DNA of 64,000 nt from Coniella vitis (taxonomy: Eukaryota; Ascomycota; Sordariomycetes; Diaporthales; Schizoparmaceae): positions 3,515,001 to 3,579,000 of the forward strand of contig WUJK01000001.1 of the NCBI GenBank assembly GCA_011317545.1, in the 5' to 3' direction. The translations under genes and the position numbers were made by a program. Positions 32,701 through 44,844 of the stretch are shown here, piece by piece (within the stretch, counting starts at the first letter, position 1; every line of letters begins with the position of its first letter). Below the pieces are notes generated by a model. That model was given only the letters and a program-made list of their open reading frames with translations. It did no database searches and was not told where the DNA came from.

Positions 32701-34288
32701 GGCACGGGTGGAGAGGAGCCGATATCTGCAGGACTGTCCTCTGGCGTATATGCCTGGTATGGGGACGGCGCTGTAGAGTCTGGAGAGCGTGCATCTTGAT
32801 TGTTGGGGCCTTGGAGCCCTACTTCAGAGTTCAGAGGTCTTGCAGATCCCATGATCTCGGCCATGGAAGGCCTTCTTTGGAAGCCCGAACCTAGCGGCCT
32901 GCCCCGAGAGTGCGGCTGCTGTTCAGGCACCGGAGTTGGTGCCCGCGGGACCTCCTGCAGATGACTTGACCCAGGCCCATTCGCACCTACAGCAGTAGGC
33001 CTCATTGTACGCAGAGCACCAGAGGTACTAGCAGCGACCCGCAAAGACCCAGTAGCCGAGTTGAGAGGTGCCTTGCTTGGGTAGTTGGCTTTTGTGGTTT
33101 TAGCCCTCTTTTTCTTGGGTCCCTCAAGTAGCGCCTCGTCGGCGTCGGTCCCATCTTCCATAGCCGATGTGTGACCAGGCTCAGGCCTATCGTGCTTGCG
33201 AGGCCGACCAGCTCCTTTCCCGGAAGTTGTTGACTTCTTTTTGGGGGCTTTGGACGACCCTCGCTTGGTCTTTGGCCGAGAAATATGGTTATGTTCATCG
33301 AGTCTTGGCAGCGCAGTGACGTCCTCATTATGACCATGAGTCTGGACGGGGACCGCGGTCGGCTGAAAGTACGATATAGGCGCTGTCACCGGTTGCGGTT
33401 GTTGTTGTAGCTGCTGCTGTAGGACTGGTGCCGCATGCATTGGAGGTGGTGTAGGGGCGCAGTGCTGATTTGCGTATACTTCAGGGCGAGACTCTGGTGT
33501 TGGGCTAAGTGCCTGTATGGGAGAGCCATACCGGACTGGAGGTAAGCCAGGGCTAGGGACGTGTGTTGGGCGGCCACTGGCTGCATTTGATTGGACAAAG
33601 GAAGACCATTCAGTGGAGGAGTCGATGGGTGTTGGCGTTGGGGCATTGCTGCCATAGCCACGTTGTTGTATCTCGGGGATTTGTGAAGTCTGCGGTCGCT
33701 GCATACGGGGCACAGAGTTGAGCTTCAACCGAACCTCCAAAGTCTCTGGTGGGCCGCCTCGCAAAGCTGCCAGCATGTTCTTGACCACCTTGCCTGTGAC
33801 CAATTTCTGGTCCGAGTTCGATGACGGCTGTTCGAGGCCCCACGAGAGCATTCCTTGTCCAACCAGAGGCGTGTCTTCTTCAGAATAGTCCAATGCATAG
33901 ACGGCGTAGTCTTTGTCGGGTTGGTTGACAATCTCGGGACTGCATGCCTCAATGGCTTGGAGACAAACTCGGAGGTCGACGATGCCAATGGTGCACCGGT
34001 CGTCCAAGGTCATGGTTCGTATTTGCAAAGCATGAGGCCATTTTGCCAGACAGTTTTGCTGATCCTTCTCGAAGGTGTACTGCACTTTGACTGTAGCAAG
34101 ACAGAGTAAGCCGTCAGATCAGATAACAAGGCATCGACAGGTGCTTTCTTACGTCCCATATGCCGCGCCTCGAGGCCCGAATCTTCGTTCGGCGGAGGTT
34201 GTGACGAGGCAGGAGGATGCCCACTGTTGTTTGGAGCGTAGTACATCCAAGCGCCGCCCTGAGGGGCTGTCATATTGGGATACGACAT
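29776..34288 (-). CDS. spt21: Spt21/Ams2-like chromatin regulator with GATA-type finger
   Basis: Three exons, 34288-34153, 34090-31091 and 31031-29776, give 1463 residues. An N-terminal domain at about 46-150 (LKVQYTFEKDQQNCLAKWPH, TIGIVDLRVCLQAIEACSPEIV, DYAVYALDYSEEDTPLVGQGMLSW) matches the Spt21/Ams2 family, which controls histone gene expression and silencing (family knowledge). An AT-hook-like GRPRK lies near residue 340 within a lysine-rich patch. Long Pro/Gln/Ser-rich disordered parts follow. A zinc-finger signature is split by the last intron: C970-S-N-C973-G...TPTWRK and C1044-N-P-C1047-GLWL, with about 70 residues between the pairs. The C-terminal exon has basic, poly-Ala and threonine-rich stretches. 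The join C-N-P|C-G exactly restores the GATA-finger end, which supports the second intron. Confidence 0.85.
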
Positions 34289-35712
34289 GAGGTGGGTTCA
34301 ATATTCATGAGGATAGTCGCCGTGGCTGTCGTCGTCAGAAGAGTGGCGGAAGACGTCAATGTGGACGCGATCTGGGTATGTTTGCGAACGAGACAAGGAC
34401 ACAATTGCGAAAAGAGGTTGAGGGAGAAGTTTGGTTCGTTGGTTGGATGGGTGAGGTTGGTGCAGGGAGAATGGAAGACATGAAGAACGAGTACCGCGAT
34501 ATAGCAGAGTCGCGGTAAGGACGAAGGCGAGTGGGCTGTGGGGCCTTGCAGCTAAGTGCTGCGGTGCGTCTGCGTTGTTTGAACAGAAACAATTAAAAAG
34601 GCCGTGTCCGGGCTCACGTTTTGCGGCCCCGGGAGCTGGTCGCGTCTACACGCGACTGTGGAGCCTTTGGCCAAGTACTTGCAGCTTTCCGCAATGTGGG
34701 CTGCAAGAAAGCAAAAGTAGCGCGAAGAACCACAAATCCTCGCCAATTGCCTTGCTCAGAAATCAGGTGGCAGTGAAGGGGCCGTGAACAATCACAGCCT
34801 CGAGTGAGAGACTGAGAAAGACAGATGAGATGGCGACGCGGTCTTCCAAATCAAGAAATAACACACGAAGCGAAATACTGGTGCGATATGCTACGGCGTC
34901 AGGCCGTCAAAGTACGCGCCTTTGCTGCGTGTAAGTCAGGAGCCGGCCTGCGGGCAGGGGTTACTGCAACGCGACGGTAGAAAAGATGCGCTAGAAACTG
35001 GACGGATCCGTTGAGTGGGTACGGTACATAGGTACACAGGCACTCCAAGCGCGGCGTGGCCTAGGAGAGGGACAGGTGCAGAGCGCACTGTGATAGGAGG
35101 AATCAGCGGCTTACAAATTTAGTACTAGTACTTAGGTGTGCATGTACTATCTGGTGCTTGCCAGCCGCGTCGTCGGGTCATGGGCCCAAGTGTTCCAGTG
35201 ACGTGCCGAGCCCTCGTCAGACTTTGGCTTATAAAACACAGGAGAGATCTGCGCGCTCCAGCAGCAGCCAAAACGACATGTAAAATCGAAGCAAGAAAGA
35301 GGGGAATTTTGAAGACTTCGGCGGCAATCTCGGGGATGTGTGCTCCTATTTATATCCCCGATTATTGCCGCTGCCTTGCGCAAATGACTCAACATGGCGG
35401 CTACCATACACACACACTCACTCACAAACTCACACACCCAACACACACTACGAGCATCCCCTGGCCGGCCGACGTGTCTTTAGCCGACCGCCTCGTGTGG
35501 TTTCCATTCCCCGCATTCCGCAAGTAGGTCATGCACGTCTCCTGAAGCCCCAACGCGTGCACTGAAGCTATTACAAAACCGGGGTTTTCGCATCTAGTCA
35601 AAGGTCATTTTGCAGCTGTCTTGGCGTCTTCATCTCAGCTCACCGCCCATCATGCGTCCCATATCGTTGCATCTCAATTTTCTTCCATTTAGTACATATA
35701 CAGCGCCTGGCC
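34289..35712. other. intergenic region with CA-rich repeat
   Basis: This lies upstream of the Spt21-like gene. It includes imperfect CA repeats at 35406-35449 and a cluster of GTAC-containing words (for example near 35024-35035 and 35119-35131). The plus frame at 35138-35527 shows no family pattern. Confidence 0.55.
35406..35449. repeat. imperfect (CA)n repeat
   Basis: Runs of CACACA interrupted by CTCA units form a CA-rich tract on the plus strand in non-coding DNA. Confidence 0.75.
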
Positions 35713-37434
35713 TCACAATGACGCTTTTCCCTTCGAATCGTCAAAATCTCCTTCTTCTGCCAGACTATTAAGCCATGAATGATCTGCGTCCTCAGGAGCG
35801 TGAATATTCAGCTTTCGCCCAAGCGCTTTCAAGTCTGTTGTAGGTTGGATCCATTCCACCACACCCTCGTGGTCAGAATTGGGCTTGAGCCTCGTGTTTC
35901 TCTCCACGATATCAGCAACGACCTCCCGAACGCCCTGCTTGCCCAGTCTTTGTGCGGCAAACGTATTCACTACCTGGTTCGGCGTGTAGTTCTTGGACCT
36001 CACCACAAACTCCACCTCCTCTTCCGAAGGCAAGCCGAATCGCCTCCATGGGTATTCTGGATAGTCTTCTTCAGTGAGCAGTCGCAGCGGCTCAGTCTCT
36101 GGCGACAGCTCAAAGAACGGCTCTGCAATCTCGTCCTCTTGGCGAATGTCTTCGAGACTGGCAGGTTGCCAGACGGGTTGGCGGTCCTTGCGGATGAGCT
36201 GAGCGCTCACACCTTCTATGAAATCTGGATGACGCATAAACTTGGCAGCAATCTGGTGCTCCCGCTTGAACGTCTTTGCGATGCTCCACTGTTCCTCCTT
36301 GCTCTTCTGCATTTGTTTTAGTGCAACGTGTACAGAGGTTGGTGACCGTGCATGCAGTGTCGCCAGGGTCTGATTTGCCCATTCCTTGGTCGGGCCTGCA
36401 GGCTCCGCCTTGAGCGCCTCCAGGATTTCTTTGACAGTCTCCTTGGAGAAACACCGGTCGATTGCTTTGCGCACTTCGCCTGCAAGCTGCATCGGCTGGT
36501 CGTGCGGTAGGCCAGTGACGTACTCCTCAATTGTCTCATTGATCAGGTGGAGACGCTTTTCAAGGCTGTCAAAGTCCCGGAACTTAAGCTCGGCCAGACG
36601 TCCCTCGAGCATCGGTAGCGTTGTCGAGTGTAAGTAGTGCGTAGCGATACCTGCATAGAAAGCATTGACGCCCTGCAGGCGCTCGCTTGTCAAAGCCAGG
36701 TAAGTGCCAACTGCTCCGGGTAGGCGCGGCAGAAAGAAGGATGCGCCAACGTCCGGGAAAAAGCCAATGGTCGTCTCTGGCATCGCGAATACTGTTCGTT
36801 CAGTCGCAATCCGGAAAGGGGCGTGGATGCTCAGTCCGACACCACCACCCATTGTGAAGCCGTCCATGAATGCAATATATGGTTTTGTCAGGGTTGCAAT
36901 CAGGTGGTCGAGCTTGTACTCGAGAGCAAAGTATGCGTCTGACCTTTTTTGCCCCTTCTTGCCAGTCTCGTTATCTTTGGCCAGTGCAGCGACATCGCCT
37001 CCTGCACACAATGCGTTGCCTGCACCCTTCATGACAATGACATTAGCCATGTCTGACGCCTGCCATTCGATAAGTCGGGGTCCTATCTTTCGTATCATGG
37101 ATCCATTCAAGGAGTTGAGCTTTTTCGGCCGGTTGAGTTCAATGGTTCGCAAGCCATATATGCTGTGAAAGACGACATCTTGGGGCTCGTCATCTGGTTG
37201 TGGTTTCCATATTTCTGCGGCAGAGGACAGCGAGGACTAGGATGAGTCAAGGTGAGCGTCAGTATACACTGGAAGGCTTCATCTCCTTTCTATAGAACAT
37301 ACCTGAAATCTCCAGCCATGCTCTGACGCCTGATTTTTGGCTCTAAGTGGCGACATGATGGGAGCTGCGCAGAGCCGACGACAGGCCGTTGGTGCTGCAA
37401 GGCCAGCGCGCGCCGAGAGCGCCCGCGCGAACAT
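35713..37434 (-). CDS. EHD3: 3-hydroxyisobutyryl-CoA hydrolase, mitochondrial (Ehd3/mS47)
   Basis: Two exons, 37434-37303 and 37236-35713, give 551 residues. The first exon starts with an Arg/Ala-rich presequence without acidic residues (MFARALSARAGLAAPTACRR), so import into mitochondria is likely. A later in-frame ATG (MSPLRAK) could give a shorter form. The crotonase fold shows LNSLNGSMI, NALCAGGDVAAL, DGFTMGGGVGLSIHAPFRIATE and MPETTIGFFPDVGASFFL. E198 and D206 match the hydrolase pair of the family. It releases 3-hydroxyisobutyrate from its CoA ester in valine breakdown. In fungi the homologue Ehd3 is also found in the mitoribosome small subunit as mS47 (family knowledge). The C-terminal extension (YTPNQVVNTFAAQRLG...) suits the mS47 type. 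It is divergent from SmD2. Confidence 0.92.
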
Positions 37435-37899
37435 TTATAGAAGGATTGCAGAGTTCGATGCAATAGGGACCCCCACAAAGAAGCGAATGCGCATCTGACC
37501 ACCCCGGATTGCGTGCGTCAGAGGTAAGACCAGCAAAGCAAAGCAATGCTCTAACAACTGTTCCGCAAAAAAGACCGGTTGAAGTGGTGAGGAAATCCCG
37601 AGGGCGTCTGAAAGTTCTCCAAAAATCTGCCGGCCCAGAAACCGACGCGGGGGGGACCCATACAGTAGCTCCTGCCTTCCGCGATCCAGGGACGAGCCGC
37701 CAGCGGAGTGGGGATCCGCCCGTAGCCCACCACAGCCAATGAGCGCCAAAGCTGCTGCTGCTACTCTACCTTCCCAAATTTACAGAACGCGAGGCAGGCA
37801 ACGGCGTCCCTCATCTCGCGCGCGTGAAGCTTGTCTTGTATCAGTGCAGTGTCCTTGACCTTCGTCACAATCCACACCTTGGCAACCGCAATAGACAAA
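37435..37899. promoter_or_regulatory. divergent promoter region of Ehd3/mS47 and SmD2
   Basis: The 465 bases between two divergent start codons hold both promoters. I see no coding region or named factor site. Confidence 0.5.
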
Positions 37900-38539
37900 A
37901 TGGCTGACCCCAAGATCCAGTTCGTATTTCTCCGTCGCCCAAAGTTCGCAAACACATGCTGATACAACACAATAGAGAGCTGCTCACCAAGCCACGCAAT
38001 GAACTCACGTATGTGCCTGCCTGTTTTGCGCCGCCGCACCGCCCATACAAGGTGCTGACTTGTCCTATAGAGAGTACGAGATCTCGCAGCTGGAAGAACG
38101 TATGTACTCCGATGACTTCAATCGTCTGCACCAGGGAACATGGGAAATGTGCCTGTCTGCTAGCTGTCCGTAAGCTTGCTCTTTGCTAATGTGAACGACA
38201 GACGAGTTCTCCGCCGGCCCTCTCTCGATCCTTCAGACCGCTGTGCGCAGCCACACCCAAGTTCTCATCTCCATCCGCAATAACAGAAAGCTGCTGGCGC
38301 GCGTAAAAGCCTTTGACAGGCATTGCAACATGGTTTTGGAAAATGTGAAGGAGATGTGGACAGAGACACCTCGGTTGGCAAACGGAAAGAAGGGCCGACC
38401 GATCAACAAGGACAGGTTTATCAGCAAAATGTGAGTTGCCAGACCGCTTTTCTGTTTGGGCCCGAGGGTGAAATACTTGCTTACTATCCACTACAGGTTG
38501 CTACGCGGAGATTCCGTCATTCTGGTGCTGCTGAGCTAG
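37900..38539 (+). CDS. smd2: small nuclear ribonucleoprotein SmD2
   Basis: Five exons, 37900-37923, 37980-38008, 38071-38099, 38202-38430 and 38497-38539, give 117 residues, the expected length. SmD2 is one of the seven Sm proteins that ring the U1, U2, U4 and U5 snRNAs (family knowledge). The core is nearly invariant: [62 protein letters not shown], then the Sm2 motif LLRGDSVILVLLS. Three of the first exons are 24-29 bases long. The first intron is the weak point: only the acceptor ending AGAGAG (37979) keeps the frame and yields IQF|LLTKPRNELTEYE, whereas the expected residue there is usually Glu. All other joins are canonical. Confidence 0.9.
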
Positions 38540-38878
38540 AAGGGGAAATTCACGATTTCTTGATACCCCGACGAGGGCAGACTTCGTTAGACGTTAGGGT
38601 GTGTTTTTTGCTTTCAACATGGGACCAGGGTCATTCACACATGGACAATAGGCGTTGAAAAAATTGATTCGATACTTCCCGGAGCTACTCCGAAGTCGCG
38701 CGACCGAACATTTCACCATTTTTCAATGCGCTATTACGATTATCTCCATGTTGACAAGCGCCCATCAGAGGCAAGGAAGTGTGGAAAAAGGAAGAATCCG
38801 TTACTTGATATACTCACAGATCGCAACTAATTTGTTACTTCTCTCCTTTATCTCTCCTGATTTTTCGCCGCAATAGAC
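38540..38878. other. convergent 3' intergenic region
   Basis: This is the short gap between the stop codons of SmD2 (+) and dihydroxyacetone kinase (-). I see nothing else in it. Confidence 0.6.
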
Positions 38879-40738
38879 TCAAACAGTTTCCCAACCCTCT
38901 TCCGATGCCTTGGGCGCATCCAGCCCTGCCAATCCCAGGAAAAAGGACGCCAGACCCCACGCGCCTGGGTCAGGCACTTGCTGGAAGCCCTCGCCGCCGA
39001 CGTATACGGTACGACCCAGGCTTGCGGCCATGCCCTTCGTACCCTCTGCCGCAACCTTGGATGCATCAGCCGCCTTCTTGATATCACCAGTCTCACTCAG
39101 GGTATCAACAAAGGGGTACAGAGCGTCGACAAGCGTGCGGTCACCAGGTCTAGCAGGCGTATACCTCGACAAAGCTTCACAGCTCTTTTTAAGCGCTGTA
39201 GCCCACGTCTGTGCTGTGGCATTGCCGGGTGCGAGAGTGCTCAAAGCGTGGACAAGTGCATTGAGGAAGATGGCGTACAGTGCACCCGATGTGCCATCCA
39301 TAGCCATTTCAATCACGGCGGCAATGTTTGCGAGATCAACGACTGCGTCACCCTTGAGAGGCTCCTTCTCAAGCTTATCAAGAATTGCTGGATGGAAAGA
39401 AAGCGTTAGCATAACATAGGAAACCTTGTTTTAGACAGTGCTGGGTGTACCTTGCGCGCCTCTCTTGAGACCGATACCACAGTCTCCATCTCCCACCACC
39501 GAGTCGAATCTGGTGACGTCTGGCTCTGCGGCCACAACGTTCTCGAGACCCTTCTTGAGGATGTTCGCAGCTGCAGATGCATCATAGGCAAGGCCACTGG
39601 TGTCTGCCTTTTGCCCGGTTGTTGCGTTGCCTTCTCTGACGGCCGTGTTCTTTTCTTCCCATGTCTTTGTGGAGATAGGAGCTGCCCAGCCAGTTGCCTC
39701 GCATGGATAGTCGAGCAGCTGCAACATGCTGGGTCCACCAATGTCGGTATTGACGACATTCAGCAAGGAGATGCTGAAGCCGGATCCATTCAAACTAGTC
39801 ATGTACGTGCCACAGAGGATACGGACAGGCTTCACGCCATGGTCCCGTTCCAGCTGCTGCACCACTTCAGCGAGAATGCCACCAAGCTCCAGAACACTCA
39901 CTCCGCCAAGGTTGTTGATCAATAGTACAACCTCGTTGGAGTTGACGTTCAAAAAAGCACGGTCCTTGTCCTCTTGATCCAGCAGCTGCTTCAGCATCTT
40001 GGCCACAAGTCCTGGCAACTCTGTCCGCTCCCTGCCCGAGCCAGGCTCATTGTGGATGCCCATGCCCAGCTCAACCTCATCCTCTCCCAACGAGCCAGGC
40101 TCGTCCTTCTTTGGCACTGACCGCCCTGGCACATGGACATGCTCGAGACTGGCGCCAACACTAACCAGATTCGCCGCCACGAGCCTCGCCACTTTGGCAA
40201 CCTCTTCAAGACCATACCCCTGTGCCGCAAGCGCACCGCTAATCTTGTGCACAAGCACCGTGCCTGCAATACCGCGACGGCCGACCTTGCCGGCTTTGGC
40301 ACGGCCAACCCCCACATCGTCGCCCACCACGACCATCTCAACCTTGATACCGGCCGCGTGGGCTTTTTCGACGGCGACACCAAAGTTGAGCACGTCGCCC
40401 GTGTAGTTCATGACGGTGACAAGTACCCCGGCGTCGTGGTCGACGCGGCTGGTGATGGCGGCACGGATCTGCTCGGCGGACGGCGACGCAAAAATTGTGC
40501 CTGCGACGGCGGCGGAGAGAAGACCCGGTCCTACCATGCCGGCGAAGGAGGGTTCATGGCCGGACCCACCGCCTGAGACGATACTCACGGTGGGCTTGGC
40601 TGAGTGGGATGGTGAAGGGCGTCGGTAGACGACCTTGTTGGTGGCATCGAGGGCGACGGAGGGGTTAGTGAGGGTGATTGCGTGGAGGGCTGAGTTGACT
40701 AGGTGGGTGGGGTCGTTGATGAAGTGTTTATGTGACAT
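38879..40738 (-). CDS. DAK1: dihydroxyacetone kinase (ATP-dependent, single-chain)
   Basis: Two exons, 40738-39451 and 39387-38879, give 598 residues. It phosphorylates dihydroxyacetone (and glyceraldehyde) in glycerol use and dihydroxyacetone detoxification in the cytosol (family knowledge). The DhaK domain shows the SIVSGGGSGHEPSFAGMVG loop at 52-70, and GMGIHNEPG with H229, the histidine that forms the covalent hemiaminal with substrate. The DhaL domain starts around FDSVVGDGDCGIGLKRGA, with the metal-binding aspartates, and continues through DGTSGALYAIFLNAL. The 63-base intron splits the DhaL domain at GAQ|AILDKLE. Length and order match fungal Dak enzymes. A TACTATGTA motif lies about 250 bases upstream of the start. 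Confidence 0.95.
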
Positions 40739-41781
40739 GTTTGCTTCTATTGTTTGGGGGTTGTGTTGGTGGGAATTTGGGGGTATCTCAACAAGCTTGG
40801 ATGATAAGTGGACGGCAAGAATAGGTTAATGGGGTGAAATTGCTGGGCTGAGGGCGATTACAGCGATATTAAAGGTATTAAAGAGAACCGTTGGATGGAA
40901 GTGGATGGTTATCCGAAGGCTCGTGACAAACCATACGAACAAGCACAACAAACCGTGAGGAGTCGTCGAAGAGGGGTCCTTCCACGATGTACTATGTAGC
41001 ACGAGAGGCACCACTGGCAGTACAAGTATGTAGGAAAGGTAGAGCAGCGCAAGAGGTGCGCAGAGGTGCGCAGACGGAAAGACGGTGTTGAATATCCGGG
41101 ACGGAAGAATTGAGGGGCAGGATGCCCAAAGGGGAGCTAGTATGGGGTTTTACCTGGGTACATGGGTACATTGTACTTAGATGTTGCTCGGCCAGAGAAC
41201 GACGACGACGACGAAGAAGAGAAGGGGCGGTGATTTTGTACTTTGTATGTGAGCAATGGGATTTGTACAAATGTACTTCGTACTCCCGTACATTTGACAT
41301 GTGCCTAAAGTACCTAGTATTCAACTACCTCTCCCCCTATCAGTGGGGAAGTGCTAAAGAAGAAGTATCGACATCTGGACGGGGGTCTAGAACGTTGCTC
41401 GTGGGGTGACGCAGGACTGCGGGGGATGTGCAATGGGGTGACACTAGACGCGCTGGTGGTGCGGGAAGGGTGAATTTGGTTGGTTGCTCGGCTGTCCGTC
41501 AACCTTATGCCGTACTATGTAGGTGTTGTTGGATACCTAGGTACATAGTAGTTGGTGGCCTATTCGATGGGGAACACCAGACATCAGACGAGGCTGTCCT
41601 ACTATAGTAGTTCTTGCGCTCCTTCTCAAGCGATGGACTGGTGATCCAACAGTGATGGGCCACCAGCAGCAGCACGCTGACTGAAAAAAGAAAAAAAAAA
41701 AAAAAAAAAAAAGGCATCTCGTCATGACCATGAACACATCTCGTCCATAGTAAGTCGTGCTGTGCTCTTCCCTCACGCCAA
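40739..41781. other. DAK promoter region with motif copies and an A-run
   Basis: This contains TACTATGTA/TACATAGTA copies at 40990-40998, 41513-41521 and 41542-41550, many other GTAC-containing words between 41150 and 41310, and a run of 22 A at 41691-41712. I see no gene. Confidence 0.6.
41691..41712. repeat. A22 homopolymer run
   Basis: Twenty-two consecutive A residues follow GAAAAAAG, about 70 bases beyond the stop of the GH76 gene on its 3' side. It could be a simple homopolymer or the tail scar of a retroposed sequence, although I see no element body beside it. Confidence 0.8.
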
Positions 41782-43366
41782 TCAAATAATCGAAGTCATC
41801 CCCCCGGGGCCCTTTTCAGTCACCACAAAGCCAATTCCGCTCAACGCACCCAGCACAAGAGCCGTCGTCAAAAACCCGGCCGCAACCCGATCACGCGTCT
41901 CAATAGGCGCACGCATCGGCAGCTCCATATTACTCGGAATGCCGGCATTGGGATTTCCTTGTGACGTGCCGCCTGTTGCCGCCGTCACCGGTGCCGTCGA
42001 CTCGTCGCTCGAGTTGCCGCCTGCGTCTGGGTTTTGCACAAGCGTGTACATGATGGTTGACAGCGCATTCATCTGCTGCCCTACACCCACCGACCCGTCA
42101 AACTTGCCCGTCGTCCACTTGAATCCGCACGCCGTCCCGGCCATGCCCTTGAATCCTGTCGCCGGCGATCCAGTGCAGGCCTTGGCAGCTGCAAGGGCAC
42201 TGCTCTGGAGCAGTGCCATGATCGAGTCGTACGTATACGGCGCCATCTGCGCCGTGGCCGCCATCCACCGCGCCAGGTAGCCCTTGAAGCTCTGCTGGTC
42301 GAGGTCGCACATGTTGACGCCCTCGCAGGCCTGCTCCGCCATGACCGACTCGTTGAAAAACACCTTCTTCGTCTCCTTCCAAAGCCCATCGACGCTCGCC
42401 TTCCACGTCTGCTGCTCGTCGCCTGTCGTGATGTTATACATGACAGCCGCTCCGTTCAGGTAAATGCCCGCGTTGTAGCTCCATTGCAGCGTGTCGAGCT
42501 GCGTGCAATTGGCGTCGACGCCTGCGCCGTCATACACTTTCCATGTCGGGGTAATGAATCCCACGCCCTGCTCCCACTCAAAGACGCGCCGCGCCCAGTC
42601 CGCATAAGTCTGGTTCCCCGTGAAGCGCGCAAGGCGCGCGGCAATGTTGAAAAAGCACCCGTTAGAAATGGAGTTCTTGTAGGTATAGCCATTGTTAAAG
42701 GTAAAAATTTGCCACCGCATCCCGCCGCTGCAAGTAGCCGGGTCCCAGCGCATCGTGTATTCGTTGAAGACGGCCTGCGCGAGTGCGAGCCATTGCGGCT
42801 GGTCTGCGGGCGGGTTGGGGAAGCGGTTCTCGGCGGCGGACATGGCAGCCAGCGCCCAAAAGCCTTGGTCGTCGTTGCCTTCGGTGCGGGTCTGGTTGGT
42901 CGGCATGAAGTCGAGGGCGTCGCCGGCTTGGTGGACAAGGGCTTGTGAGGTTAGGTTTAGATAGCTCTCGTCTTTGGTCAGGAACCAGTAGTCAACCAGC
43001 GTGCCGAACATGGAGCCTGCTTCCCACCAAAAGTACGGGTCGCTTTTCATGAGGGAAAAATACTGTCAGATTTTGATGGCCATTTCTGGAGTGAACGGGT
43101 GGACCGAGTGAGCTGGTACTCACGGTAAGTTGCCTGGGACATCGCCAGTATTATTGCCTGTATAGTATTTCAAGAGTCCATAGGCTACCGTGCCTGCGGC
43201 ATCTTTGATCGATTCTACAGGGAGCGAAACGTGTTGGTTATCAAGTCCATCAGAGTTGGAATGAGGCAGAAGTGTGCGTACGTGTGTCGTTCACATCAAG
43301 GTCAATGCCCAAAGAACACTGGAAGAAGAGGCCGAGAATACTCGCTGTCTGTATTATCCTCTTCAT
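41782..43366 (-). CDS. GH76 wall mannan-processing enzyme (Dfg5/Dcw1 family), GPI-anchored
   Basis: Three exons, 43366-43282, 43214-43124 and 43042-41782, give 478 residues. A signal peptide (MKRIIQTASILGLFFQCSLG) is followed by IDLDVNDTQSIKDAAGTVAYGLLKYYTGNNTGDVPGNLPDPYFWWEAGSMFGTLVDYW, the classic family opening. The catalytic Asp pair of GH76 is at D116-D117 in NDDQGFWALAAMSAAE. Later CTQLDTLQWSYNAGIYLNGAAVMYN is also typical. A Ser/Thr stretch, a small-residue site and a C-terminal hydrophobic tail (VAAGFLTTALVLGALSGIGFVV) suggest a GPI anchor. These enzymes are thought to link GPI-anchored proteins to wall glucan by cutting the mannan part of the anchor (family knowledge). Splice joins restore GNLP|DPYFWWE. 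Confidence 0.93.
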
Positions 43367-44844
43367 CCTGTCAATGTGTGTGTCTGTGTGGAATATGTGG
43401 TTGATTAAGGCGCCGAAGTGGTAATTAATCTGTCAAGGTCTAGACAGTTGCTTCAGCCAGTCCGTAAGCATGTGAATAGACACCGCCGCCGTGTAGTATC
43501 AGCCCAAGGAAGATACTCAAGGGACTGGGTGATACAAAGAAGACAACCACTGGAGATCCCGTCTCTACAGCTGATATTATCTTTCTGCGTGCTAGGCCCT
43601 GCTAGGACGGCGTATACGGAGGGAAAAGAAACAAAAGAGAAAAATAAGAGTAGTATGAACCAAAGAAGGCAACGGAATCAAGAGCGAAAACGTACAACGA
43701 AATGTGCCCGCACTGAGGACTGCGAAGTCTCGCTATTCAAAGACGGCAAATAGAGAAAGAATGTGGTTGTCACTTGCCACATCGTCCAAAATGTGAACTT
43801 GAAACCGCACAACCTCAAGGCCCTCAGCTACAACGAATCGGACCTTTTACTCGCATCTTACACCCTTGATGACGATCGTCCGAAGCAAGTCCTACCATCA
43901 GATTGCGTGCATGTTGTCCCAAGCGACGGACGCGTGCGCGCGCAATACTGGATGAGGCGGAGCGTGGTGAAACGGTGCGAGTTCGAGATTCCGAGTCTCA
44001 GGACAGCACCACCCCTGTTGATGTTTGCGAGAGCAGCGGCGCCTAGAGAGCCATAGTATTTTGAGTGATGCGTGTTCGATTATTGGAGTCTCTCGTACTC
44101 AGAAGCACAGCCGTATATATTGCTTTGTATACCAAGAAAATAGTTTCGGTGTCTTTCAAGCCGTAGTGTTGGTACAGAATCCGTACACGAGCAGAAGTAG
44201 CAAAGGCAAGGTACCGCCTCTGGCGTGCAACACGAACCTCAACCCCGACAGCCCAAACCCGACTGTGGGGACGTCAAATAAGACATGTTAATGAGTTGCA
44301 GATTTCGATTCTGTGCTAAGGCACTAAGCATCTAACTGGGGCCTTCTGACGCCGTGAACTTTATTTCTTGTTGCATAGATAAGTATAGCCGATGGAGAAC
44401 CCAGAGAACGGTGATTATGCCCAGATGCAGGATTCTCTTCACAAACCAGCTGCTGAGAATTAAAGCACCTTTGCACAGTGCTTCCTTGGTACCCATTATG
44501 TGGTACCACGCATTTGACAAGATTCATTCTACAGGACTCCACGTACTCTTCACTTAATTCATCAGACAGTCATCCCAAACTTGTATCGGCAGAATATCAA
44601 AGTGCGAACTACACGCAACGGTGCCAACGTCCTCCAGGACATTCAGACCATTATGAGACCAGATGTCTATTTTTAGAGCCCGACCCAAGTATACTGTGAC
44701 CGTTCTGTTCTCGGTATTCTAGATTTTGCATTACCGCCATTCTAGCCCAAGCGTGCGGCTTTGACCATCTCAAACTCCGGGGTAGTTTCAGTCCGGGCGT
44801 GATGATAACAAACAAGATTCAACAGTGCTCGCGTCGGAGCTTAC
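43367..44844. other. intergenic region
   Basis: This lies between the SET/NAP stop and the GH76 start, both on the minus strand. Short frames are present on both strands, none with family features. Nothing else is evident. Confidence 0.5.
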
